Below, in pieces: positions 22,760 to 32,949 of a DNA stretch of 64,000 nucleotides. Position 1 is the first letter of the stretch. Every line of letters begins with the position of its first letter. The translations under genes and the position numbers were made by a program. The DNA is from Cryphonectria parasitica EP155. Taxonomy: Eukaryota; Ascomycota; Sordariomycetes; Diaporthales; Cryphonectriaceae. The stretch spans positions 1,781,630-1,845,629 of the forward strand of contig NW_024468916.1 in the NCBI RefSeq assembly GCF_011745365.1, written 5' to 3'. The notes under the pieces are model-generated. The model ran no database searches and was not told where the DNA came from. It saw only the letters and a program-made list of their open reading frames with translations.

Positions 22760-23756
22760 GTTTGGAAATACAGTGTAAGTCCTTCTTGTATTTCTTTCTT
22801 GAGGCCGATGATTCTTCTCAGGGTTGAATGAAAACTTTCATAGCTCTTCTCCTCATCTATCTACTGCTCGGCATCTCTCATGGAAATAAATATGTCTCTG
22901 CCCGAAGAGACGCCCGTTTTAGCCGGAACCCACACACACGATATCGGCGGGCGTTTACCCGAGCGGACCCTCGAGATTCTCAAGGAGAATAGAATAAATA
23001 CCCGGGCACCACACCAAACAACTCCACACGAGTCAGCAAAAGCAGAGCGTCTGGGGTAAAGAGTGTGGGGGAAATCCGGGGAAGAGGCACGGCTAAGGAA
23101 TACGACTAGCAACAACAAAGGGCCCACCACCATCACATGAGCTGAGGAGAGGTGAGCGTGGCAAGGAGAGGTTGCATGATATTTATCCCCCTGAACGTGT
23201 TAGTATGAACTACTACTCATGTGACCGTTGACCAACGGATTAGCCATCCTGTTTGGGCCTCTTGATAACCCGGTCGTCTCATTTTGCGGGTGGATAAGAC
23301 CACGAGGAGTTGGATAAGACGAACGTATGCCTGGCCAATCACTTCTGCCCGCGCCCAGTCCCACAGCATAGGGGTCCTTCCCCATCCCCCAACCCATGGT
23401 GCCATGAATCTTGTTGGTGATTCGTTTCTCTCTCTTGTAAAACAAAAAAATAAAAAATAAACAAGGTCTGGGGTCAGTAACGCGGGGGTAAGACGTATGC
23501 CTCGGCCGAGGGCTTGGCCGAACCTCGAGTGGTCGTAAGGTGCATGCATGTACATAAGTAAACTCAGAGAGAAGCCTTGACGAAGCCTGACTCTCTCCTT
23601 CTTGATTGTATAGCCTTGTAGCCCTTGTTTTTGTCGTTGTCGTTGTCGTCGTGTTCTTCTCTCCTTGAGAACGACGAGGTCTTGTCAAGAGACTTGTAGT
23701 ACGACTCTGCATACTTATTAAGGTGCCAATTCGGAACCAAGTCGAATTTATTCACA
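22760..23756. other. Divergent promoter region
   Basis: One kilobase between the leftward oxidoreductase and the rightward transporter; no supported gene. A palindrome-like GGGCGTTTACCCG lies near 22949. It probably serves both promoters. Confidence 0.5.
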
Positions 23757-26011
23757 ATGGCAAACACAAGCGACGAGATTGCCCCGGTTCCTGCCCTTAA
23801 CCAGGAGCAGGCTCGCCGTGAGAAGGCCGCCGAGTTCCTCGCCAGTCATGAAGATACTTCCTTCACCTACGAAGAGGAGAAGGCAGTCCTCCGCCGCGTT
23901 GATATGCGACTCCTACCACTGCTTCTCGGGGCCTACTTCTTCCAACAGCTCGACAAGTCCACTCTGAGGCACGTTGTTCCGCCTGCACTTTTTCCTTGTG
24001 AGGAATTGAATAAATGGAAGAAAGAGAAACGAAAGAGAACCATAGCTGACCATGAAATTCAATTTACCTCACAATAGTTACACCTCCGTCTTCGATATCG
24101 TCTCCGGCGCCCACCTCGTAGGCGACCAATACTCATGGCTCGGCTCCGTCCTTTACCTCGCCCAGCTGGTCATGCAGCCCGCCACGGCCTTCCTGCTCGT
24201 CAAGTTCCCCAACGGCAAGGTCATCTCGTCCGCCATCCTGCTGTGGGGTGCCTCCCTCGCCATCATGTCCGCCTGCACCAACTTCCACTCCCTCCTGGGC
24301 ATGCGCTTCGTCCTCGGCTGCTTCGAGGCCATGATCGCGCCGTGCTGTGTCGCCTTCACCCAGACCTGGTGGCGCCGCTCCGAGCAGACCATGCGGACCA
24401 GCTACTGGAGTTCTATGAACGGCGTCACTCTTATGATCGGGAGTCTGTTCACTTATGGTCTGGGTCACATTGACAGCCCTACCTTGTTCAAATATCAAAT
24501 TGTGCGTAATTGCTCTCTCCTGTTGTGACTCTCCTTCTCGACTCCACTCGCCCCTTGTGGCGGTGATTCTCTGGACTTACTGGCATTCATCATGACTACT
24601 TAGCTAACACTAGACTAGATCTTCCTCTTCTGTGGTCTTCTCACTGTTGCCTACTCGGGCATCGTCTTCTGGCTGATCCCGGACTCGCCCATGGAAGCCA
24701 AGTTCCTGTCGGACCGCGAGAAGGTCATCGCCACCGAGAGGTTGAGGGCCAACCAGATGGGCATCGCCTCCAGGAAATGGCGTTGGGACCACGTCTGGGA
24801 GACAGCGACAGACCTCAAGACATATCTGTGGTTTGTGGCCGTCACATCTATCTCGTAAGTGGACGGATTAATCCAAAGCAAAGTCCTGGTGTCTCTCTTT
24901 TGTTCCCCTTCTGCAATGGAGCATCAAAACCTAATCATCGGAAACCATCTCAGTATCGCCAGCGGTGGCATCACAACCTTCGGCTCTCTCATCGTCAAGT
25001 CTTTCGGCTACGACAGCTTCACCACGATTCTGTTCAACATCCCATTCGGGGCAATCCGTATGTCGTACCGCTTACCCAGGACGAAGTTATTGTGTAACCC
25101 CAGCTAACAACTGTATCATAGAAATCATCTCGATTCTCGGAACTGCCTGGCTTGCTCAGAGGTTCCAGTGCAAGGGCCTCGTCATTGCCGCGAACAGCAT
25201 CCCGCCTACCATCGGGGCCATCTTGATGCTCACTGTTCCAAGAGATCAGAAGGGTGTGCTGTTGTTCGGATACTATCTTGTGAGTCGCCATCGCCAAATA
25301 ACCATACAAGGAAAACAAAAAGAGAGATCTTGTGTCATGTGTATGCCAGTCGGCGAACTAACACCAAAAAAATCCCCATCAGGTTTCCTGTCTTGCTTCC
25401 ATCACCCCGTTGATCTACAACTGGCAGTCGTCAAACACTGCAGGTGACACCAAGAAGAAGTGTACCTCTGCGGTGGTGTTCATCGGGATGTGCACTGGCA
25501 ACGTGATCGGTCCACTGTAAGTGCATCATCCATCTCCGTTTTCAAATTTGCTTCACGGGCAGGTTTCCTCTGACAATCTGATAGGCTTTACTCCACGGAC
25601 GAAGCTCCTCTGTACCGCAAGGGTCTCATCGCTGACCTCTGCATGTTTGTCGTTGTTGGCATCGTTTCCGGGTAAGTTGGGAAGAAGGGGGAAAAAAAGA
25701 ATCCCCATATTTGTCCTCATTATTCCCCAATATTATGTATATGTACAGCAAAATGCTGACCTCTTTCTTCTCGCAGGCTTATCCCACTGTATCTCATGTA
25801 TCTGAATAAGCGTCATGCAAAGAGGCGCGAGGAGCTCGGAAAGAGCGCTGCCATCGTGGACGAGTCCATGGTCAAGAAGGAGAAGATCGAGGAGAGCAAG
25901 GCGGTCGAGCTGGAGGATGCGCAGGCACCGCAGTTGCGGTCCCTGGAGGAGGATAATGCCTTGCATGATGTGACGGATCTCAATAACGAGGACTTCATCT
26001 ATGTATATTGA
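23757..26011 (+). CDS. DAL5-type MFS transporter (anion:cation symporter)
   Basis: Plasma-membrane transporter of the allantoate/vitamin permease subfamily. Eight exons: 23757-23968, 24078-24501, 24619-24854, 24954-25057, 25122-25279, 25383-25516, 25585-25671 and 25777-26011, all in phase, giving 529 residues. Family motifs: DMRLLPLLLGAYFFQQLDKS (TM1), GSVLYLAQLVMQPATAFLL, GMRFVLGCFEAMIAPCC, FWLIPDSP before the central loop, then SGGITTFGSLIVKSFGYDSF and the TM9-12 set ending in YLN. A charged Lys/Glu tail of about 65 residues follows. The first intron must start with GC (AG|GCACGT) to give the family sequence DKSTLSYTSVF; no GT donor works. The substrate is probably a small organic anion such as allantoate, nicotinate or a dipeptide; unproven. 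Confidence 0.92.
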
Positions 26012-27275
26012 AGTGGTTTGGTACGGTGTATACACACACATATAGATGTGTGTGTTTTTTGCATACATGCGTGGATCGATAAGTAGCCTGACGTAGCAGC
26101 GGAATTGAGAAGTAGCAATTCAAGTACCAGATTAAAGCGAGGGAGTAACTGGCTTTTCGCCTGTGCTGATCTGCAGGTTCCGGCATTGAAAACTGGTTTG
26201 AACATGTCGCGGGCATCTGGGAATTAGGGAAGTCTCTGGCCAATTCTGGCTTGACCGTTGTCCCAACTGGGGTCAAAAGGACTGATTTCATGCAGTTACC
26301 CCTCTCAGTTGGATTAGGTGTTGATCAAGAAGATAATGTGATTCAGCATTTGTCAATTCTTCTGGACAAGTAGATCATGGACACTGTGATACAAGAAAGT
26401 TCCACAACGTCAGCAATAACCTGGGGAGAAGATTATCAAAATGAAAGCCTGCTGGTGTTACTTTCTTTACCTATGAACCTGTTTATAAGCCTGACAGAGA
26501 CATATAGCTTGCTCAAAAATCCCAAAACACTCGAAGTACTTACCGGCAACTATCGCCACAACCAACAGCAACATTCTCAGGTGACAGATGTCTGTTTCAT
26601 CAGTTCATCAGTAACATTCTCCTTCCTACCCCCTCTAGGCAGAAATATCGAGACTAGCCATGGCCCGGTAGACAATGAGACAGTAATCACCAGGCCAGGA
26701 AACCAAAATGTCTATAGAACTGTGGTCATCCTGACGAACAGAAATAAAGCATGCCTACTTAGGTACTTAATGATGCACGGATCCTGAAATTGCCCTCAAA
26801 GATCTGTAGATGAGTGAGCATGGAAGGAGCACAAGATGGCGGCGTGAATACAGGAATGGCCAAACCAGTAAGAGAAGAACAGAAGAATTAAATATGAAAG
26901 TAATCACATTTTGCGTGTCTTCTGAGTGCCATACTGCTTCTCATCTCATTCTCTGGGCCTTGGGAAGGGGTGTGGACGGAGACGAACCTGTTTGTTTGAC
27001 ATGGTTGGAACAAGAGTCCTTATTTGATCCGACAAGCTGGCTGAGCATTGATGACTTGAGGGGGGAAATATTAGGCAAAAACATACCAAAAATCAGTGGC
27101 TCCTGAGGCTCACTGATTGACTAACCAGATGAATATGCAAAATTGAACTTGACATTTCCACCCTTTTCATCTACACGAAAAAAAAGCACTCTACCTCACC
27201 AAGCTAAAAGACATACCCTTATAGGCACCCACCCTCGCTGTCTCCGTCTGCAACATCTTCAACGACCCTCTGTCT
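26012..27275. other. AT-rich intergenic, no supported gene
   Basis: Distinctly more AT-rich than the genes. Short frames (longest 136 codons at 26377-26787) lack motifs and show no fungal codon bias. I see no transposase or RIP-style repeat remnant that I can name. Confidence 0.45.
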
Positions 27276-27968
27276 TCAATTGTTCTTGGTCTTCTCGAGA
27301 CCCCGTTTGGCAGCCCATTCCCTGTCCAAGATCGAAAACAAGATGCGGTTGTACCACTTGCAGTCAAAGTAATAGGCCTCCCTCGTGGCGCCCTCCCGCA
27401 CAAACCCCAGCCGCGTGTACAGCTTGGCGGCGCGCTCGTTGAAGCTAAAGCACGACAGGCGCACGGCGTGCATGCCGGCCACGCGGAACGACCAGTCCAG
27501 CGCCCAGTTGATGGCCTCGGTCCCGTACCCCTCGCCCTGGTGCGCGGCGGCGATCATGATGCCCAGCGTGCAGGAGCGGTGGTGCAGCGTCAGGGCGTGG
27601 CACGAGAGCGAGAGCCAGCCGATGGCGGTGAGGCCGGTGGTTTGGTGTGGGTCGGATGGCGAAGAGCGGTGGGATTCGCGGTCCGAGTCCTCCTCTTCTT
27701 CGTCTTCGTCGTCCTGGTCGGGCCGCAGGCAGATGATGACGGCCAGCAGGGACTTGACGAGCCCGGCCACGTCGTTCTCGACCTCTTCGATGGTGACGGG
27801 GGCGAGGAGCCGGTCGGTGCTCTGCGCGTAGGTCTCGGGCTCGTCCATCACCATGTCGCGGAGGAAGGCTGTGTGCTCGGGGCTGTTCTCGAGCGCCCGG
27901 AAGACGAGCCTTTTCGTCCGAAAGAGGCGCTCGAACACATTCGTCCGTTCCGGGTGGTCTCGTGCCAT
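27276..27968 (-). CDS. GNAT N-acetyltransferase (Acetyltransf_3 type)
   Basis: Transfers acetyl from acetyl-CoA to an amine. Single exon, 230 residues starting at the Met-Ala-Arg-Asp at 27968; the frame continues upstream, but as a basic Lys/Arg run without a better start. Seen: the N-terminal strand RTKRLVFRAL, the central strand TLGIMIAAAHQGEGYGTEA containing the acetyl-CoA pyrophosphate loop (Q-x-x-G-x-G), then CFSFNERAAKLYTRLGFVREG, the standard motif B, and the C-terminal strand with RILFSILDREW. An acidic Asp/Glu/Ser insert of about 25 residues sits between strands. The RimJ/RimL-like architecture suggests a protein N-terminus or small-molecule acceptor; unknown which. Confidence 0.88.
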   Translation of the reverse strand: MARDHPERTNVFERLFRTKRLVFRALENSPEHTAFLRDMVMDEPETYAQSTDRLLAPVTIEEVENDVAGLVKSLLAVIICLRPDQDDEDEEEEDSDRESHRSSPSDPHQTTGLTAIGWLSLSCHALTLHHRSCTLGIMIAAAHQGEGYGTEAINWALDWSFRVAGMHAVRLSCFSFNERAAKLYTRLGFVREGATREAYYFDCKWYNRILFSILDREWAAKRGLEKTKNN

Positions 27969-28973
27969 TGTGGTGCCGCGGTGGGTTTTTTTTCCCCTTC
28001 TTCTCCTCTTTTTCTTCTTCGTTTTTCTGCTGCGAGGCCAAGATGATTGCTCCGAGTCTCTTACTGCGCCAGGTCTGCTGCTGCCCTCCACTTGTCGCGC
28101 GGATAGTCCCAAGGATGACGGCGGGCTCTCATGACTTTCAAGAATTCTTCAAGCAGTGGGCGCAAATCAGGACTCAAATGCTCACCGAGCATCTTTCCCA
28201 CCCCCCCAAAAACACTACCATTTCATTATCTGCAACGATTCTGCAGATTTGTGACGTGGGCCAAAACACTTCCTCGGTCCGGCTCTCGCGGCGCTGGCTG
28301 GTTTGGGCAGGTGGGACAAAAGTTTCCATATCACTCCGCCCCCTTCTCGAACTTGCTTCTTTCTTCTTTCTGTCGAAATGAAAAGTGCCGCATGCAAGTC
28401 CGTATCAATTGCAACTCTGACATCTCGGATAGCTTTCCGTCCGCTGCAACCGTAGCAAAGCGTCACGGCCCCAGCATGAAGCGCCCAGACTTCGAGACGC
28501 GGAACCGAGGTTTTGCTGCTGGTGGCTACGAGCCACGCAGGAGATCGACCCTGAACCTATCCAACATGATGGTCTGGCTCGGGGTCTTCGTGCGATCCGC
28601 CTGCGTGGGACGCGCAAGCCGGCGCAGTGTTGCTGCTACGTTGGGTAAAGTCCTGTGTGAGAGATTGTGGGAACTGGTCAAGATAAGCATTTTTAGATTG
28701 TTTTCCCTCCTTTCTTCGGCCGGCGGCTTGAGAGGGATGAGATGCTTGATTTGAGAAAATGTCCGCACGTACATCCCTGGAATATGACATGTGCTGCCGC
28801 CCTTCTTAGATGCGCAAAGCCAGACGCCGATGTATGCATGGATGACGATGTCGACATGAGCTATGGTACAACCTTCAACCAGCCTCGCGCAAGACTTGTC
28901 GAGACTCTGTTGACGTCCTGTCCTGTACGAGCGCAGTGGCTCAGGAGCGAGGGGCTTTTTCTCGTTCACATCC
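27969..28973. other. Intergenic, no supported gene
   Basis: About 1 kb upstream of the acetyltransferase and downstream of the COX14-like gene. Frames up to about 240 codons (minus strand, 28526-29257) are antisense or arginine-rich low complexity. A C run occurs at 28200-28207. Confidence 0.5.
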
Positions 28974-29977
28974 CTACCACAGCCAGCCCTTCTTCTTGGG
29001 TTGTGCATCCTTTGGTTGTATAGGGTCTGCGGATGCGTCTCCGGTGCCCAATCGGTCCAACGGCCCCCCTTCCCGCTGGTTCTCCTTCTCCTTCTCGAAA
29101 GCCGCCCGCGCGGACTCCAACATGGCCCTCTTCTCCTCAAGCGACCGTTGCTGGTGCGCACTGGTAGCATCAGCCTCTGCCGAGGCCTGCCCCTCTTCCT
29201 TCTTAGACCCGGACAAGAAACCCCATAGTTTTGACGAGGTGGTCTGCGGCTGCGCATCCGGTACTGTGGGTGTCGTCACTGTGCCATTCTCCTCGCCTGT
29301 TGTCTTTGCAAGCGGCTTTGGCGCGCTCAGGATACTGGGCATCTGGAAACCGTCCGATCTCGAGTTCGCTTCGTCCACCAGGGCAATCTGCTCGTCCGTC
29401 GCCTCGCCGCGCATGTACGCCAGACGAGCAGCCTCGAGACTGTCGGCGGCCATGTTCTTCTGGACCTCCAGGAAGTCGATCTTGCGCTGGCGGTTGTGAC
29501 GGAGCATGTCGTAGGCTGTGTAGGCGGTCATGGCACCGGCGATGGCTGTCCAACCACATCATGGTCAGTTTCCTTTCCGATTTCTTTTCTCTTTCTTTCT
29601 CTTATCCGCAGTGAGCAAGCTAAGGCAGGAGGAACAAGCATACCAGTCAGACCAACGAGACTTATCACCGTGATTCTATGCGCAGAGTCGAAGAAAGGTC
29701 TCGCCGTGGCGAGGATCCGGTCGAACCGCGACACCTTTGCGTTTTTCGCGGCCTCGTGTGCGGCTCTTAACCGAGCGACGCGCTGCTCTGGGGTCTCGGT
29801 GCCTACCGATGGTGCTGCTGCCGATATAGGTTTTCTTGGGCCTCCTGGTCCTGCTGCAGGGTTGAATCTTGGACTAATTGTCCCTGCTGCCGACCCCATT
29901 TTGGAGGATGCATGTGGTGTGGTTGCCGTAAATCGGGTCGCAGACGAGGCACTGCGCTCGCCGTCTTTGCCTGCCAT
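28974..29977 (-). CDS. COX14-like cytochrome c oxidase assembly protein
   Basis: Mitochondrial inner-membrane protein related to the fungal COX14 family that assists complex IV assembly. Exons 29977-29644 and 29545-28974 give 301 residues. The core is the block RFDRILATARPFFDSAHRIT, one membrane helix at about residues 102-124 that spans the splice junction, then AYDMLRHNRQRKIDF, the basic flank typical of the family, then LEAARLAYMRGEATDEQ. The N-terminal 60 residues are Ser/Ala/Pro/basic, usable as a targeting peptide. The C-terminal 140 residues are a hydrophilic extension with Lys/Gln/Glu helices, much longer than yeast Cox14. Intron branch site AACTGAC and GTATGC donor are normal. Confidence 0.75.
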
Positions 29978-31148
29978 CTTGGGGGATGGTTTTCTCCTGT
30001 AGGCTTATCTCGATGATGGCTATAGATGGCGGGAGTTGAAAGAGGCTCCAAGTTGCTCTGAAAAAGGAAGGGAAGCGAGAGCGTCACGTCGTTTGGTCAC
30101 AGGAAGCAATGGGCAAATAGGCTCGAAAAAACTGAATGCATCATCAGAAGATTTTACCAGGCCTGGGGAGCTCCCCAAATCTGTCCCCCCCCCCCCTGCA
30201 ATTGGCCCGCTAGAACACCCAGGGTGGGCTCATCCTTGCCTTTTCTGCCGAGTTTTATTGCTTGAGACAGAAGGCGGCCAGCAGTGGCAGCAGCTGGTCC
30301 GTGCATGTTTCTGCAGGGCCAAGTATAAGAGAAGCCCACACCTCATTGTTACTGAAAATCTTCATACGGGGTTCTCGGGCTCCCCTCTCCTCCTCCGCTG
30401 CTGGTATATGCATGTTATCTTCTAAGCTACCCCGCAGATATCATGACAACCCAGGGAGGGCTAGGTATCGATTTTCTTCTAGTATGGCTTGACCCTCATC
30501 TTGATCAAGAAGCAGGGGATGTAGGTTGGGAAGCCTGCATTGCACACTGTGGAAAGTGACTGGCCTGGTATTGTCCTTGAGCATCAACTTTAGAGGCCAA
30601 CTGGAGTATATAAACGCCCTTCCCCCCTATGGAGCAGTCATGTGATTGTCTCTGTCCTATTTTCCTTCTCCTTTCATTTCATTTCCCCGCTCCCTTCATT
30701 GTGTTCATCGCTTGATGCGGTGTCATAAGGAAGAATGGAATTGTACATGTTTGAACGGCACATGTGCTCTTTGCGCCCAATATTCGCCAATTGTCCGTCA
30801 CTAGTCACGAAACACGAGCCGCCGACCAAGTTCTCGACCATCACACTCCAATTGATGAGGCTGCCAAGCCGCCCGGTCCCCCGCGTCGACATGCAGCTCG
30901 GCAGCGCGGCTCATACGGGTTTGGAAGCTGCATAGAAGCTGACGCATGCTGCACAGAAGAGCACCTCATACTCGGGTGGGTGTGGAAGCTGCTCAGAATC
31001 CCTAATGCTATAGTAGTAGCCGCATGAGTCCTCCCTATAGTGTAGGTTGTGTGGCCTGGAAGACTCAAAATTGGTCCGGCTGCCGCCTGCCTATCGCGGC
31101 ATCGTGCCTCTTGTCATGAGGGCTTTTCGGCCAACATCGCAAACGTGA

Positions 31149-31156
31149 AGAAAGAA

Positions 31157-31187
<31 letters not shown>

Positions 31188-31203
31188 GGGAGAGAAAAGA
31201 GAA
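31149..31203 (+). repeat. Imperfect GA/GGGA microsatellite
   Basis: Purine-only tract of AG units interrupted by GGG. It lies in a gene-free spacer, about 210 bases before a second, perfect GA repeat. Confidence 0.9.
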
Positions 31204-31405
31204 AGACAGTACAGACTGGAGGAGATCGAACGTCTCCAATGAGAACTGAGCTAATCTGATCCGTAACTACACGGACCGCCAGAGACAGATTCTACGCCAT
31301 GTCCTGAGATGGGTTGTCACCGTGTGCCTCGTGGTTTCAACAAGCCTATATGATGAGAAGCTCCTGCCTTTTCATATTTCAAGATGATGCCGTCTCCTGA
31401 TGTCC

Positions 31406-31410
<5 letters not shown>

Positions 31411-31448
<38 letters not shown>
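31411..31448 (+). repeat. (GA)19 microsatellite
   Basis: Perfect dinucleotide tract in the same gene-free spacer. Confidence 0.95.
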
Positions 31449-31451
<3 letters not shown>

Positions 31452-32042
31452 GGAAAGACCAGTGTCCAAGCCTTTCAAGTAAGTAGTGGATGATGGCCTG
31501 CCAAAACCGTCAAAGGTTGTCATGAGTGGGCTCTACCGCAGTTGGGGGCCCCGGGAGCGGTAGAGGCCCCTCACTCTCTGGTTGTGCCCAGAGACGCTCG
31601 AGGAATAAAAGAGTGCCTGATACATGCAACACGTTCTAATTGGCAAACCATGGTCATAGACGGGATGTCTGACCTACTATATACTATATGCCTCCAAGTA
31701 GGAAGGTAGTGAGTGGGTAGGACGTCTGCAGTAGTACCAAAGTACCAACACGCCCGGGTTAGTCAGGCGGCCTAGTTCCGCCAAGAGGGTTTTAACTGCC
31801 AAGGCTGCCTGACCTGCAGTGACGAGCAAGTACTCCAACCCTAATCAAGGTCACTATTGCCATAGCACCTCTCACTGTACTCCACTCACTATAACCCAAC
31901 CAACCAACCCACAGCACACCAGCACACCAAACCCACCCACCACCATCACTGTGCATCAAACGTTGAATTCAGCCAGCCTTCGTTGGTTCCCAAAGGTCAT
32001 CAGCCCCCTTGCATGTCAGTTCAGTAGCTTTGTGGTGTGTGT

Positions 32043-32701
32043 ATGTGTGTGTGTGTGCACAGCACTTACTGGCAGGCCCATCTGTTGTCGAAGGAGCTGC
32101 TTGTGGATTTCGACCAGAGAGAGGCCAGAGTCCTTGAATTGCAGCTGCTGAGGGAGGACCAGGACGCGGAGGTGGATTCTGTATGTACGGCTTGTACTCA
32201 TCCCAATTGTTCTAGGTTCTTCATTCCGCACTTTCTTTGAAAAGAATGCTGATACCGATGCCAACCGAAACGCGCCAGTGCCTGTGCCATCATCATCCTT
32301 CTCACCGAGGAGAAGCAGCCCACACAACCCAGTCACCCCCATCACCTCATCGGCTGGGAGCTACTGTGGGTGCACACCCGAGGGAGGGAGCACGAGAGAG
32401 AGGGGCAGCAAAAGTATGAGTCGTAACTCTCTCTCTTCGACGGAGGACATTCGTTCGTTCATTCATTACTCCTCGTATTTTATCATCCATCCATCCATCA
32501 ACAAGCCAGTAGGGCCCATAAGCACGCACCGCCTCATCCGTCCACACAAGGCCTATCCGGCCTCTTCGGGAAAAGTGAAGAGTCTAGAAAAAGCCCACTC
32601 TTTTCATTAAAAAAAACAACCTTACTCTTGCAGCCAGATTACCTCGCAGGCGACCCAGACGGCCCCAGACGTCCACACCACAAAATACCCCTGGACTTTA
32701 G
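32043..32701 (+). CDS. Probable small three-exon gene, function unknown
   Basis: Not recognised. Three pieces join in phase: 32043-32180, 32245-32413 and 32634-32701, giving 124 residues. The first piece reads as a charged helix (SKELLVDFDQREARVLELQ) and ends at a perfect GTATGT donor. The second (ADTDANRNAPVPVPSSSFS and on) is Pro/Ser-rich and ends at GTATGA. The third (TRLPRRRPRRPQTSTPQNTP) follows a good TTACTCTTGCAG acceptor and ends at TAG. Codon use resembles that of neighbouring genes. The start is weak: the first ATG in frame sits in a GT repeat, so a better 5' exon may exist. It lies 250 bases before the SmgGDS-like gene on the same strand. Confidence 0.35.
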
Positions 32702-32949
32702 AGACCAAAATCTTTTATTTTTATTTTTATTTTTATATTTATTTTTTTGCCTTCTATTTTCGTCATTAAGGTTGCATGATTCCACCCGGAAGCTGGAGGA
32801 CGTCGCTGCAAGCTTGGGAAGGGGGCCTTCCTAAACAACACCTCCGGGGGGCCTACTTGTGGTAGGAGACGAAAAGGTCAGGCTGTGGATGAACAGAGAG
32901 TGTGTGTTTAGTGTGTGTGGATGCATCCTGCACAGAGATTGCGACCAAC

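Larger units (their letters stand above)
29978..32042. other. Long repeat-rich spacer
   Basis: About 2 kb. Holds a C run (30186-30195), a TATATAAA on the plus strand at 30607-30614 with no convincing gene after it (a 66-codon frame starts at 30735), and two GA microsatellites. No supported gene up to about 32040. Confidence 0.5.

Noticed and set aside
26377..26787. 136-codon plus-strand frame in AT-rich DNA
   Set aside because: No motif and no fungal codon bias; AT-rich spacer rather than a gene, and no transposon signature found.
30607..30935. TATATAAA followed by a 66-codon frame (30735)
   Set aside because: Good TATA spacing, but the frame has no signal peptide, motif or intron; not enough to call a gene.
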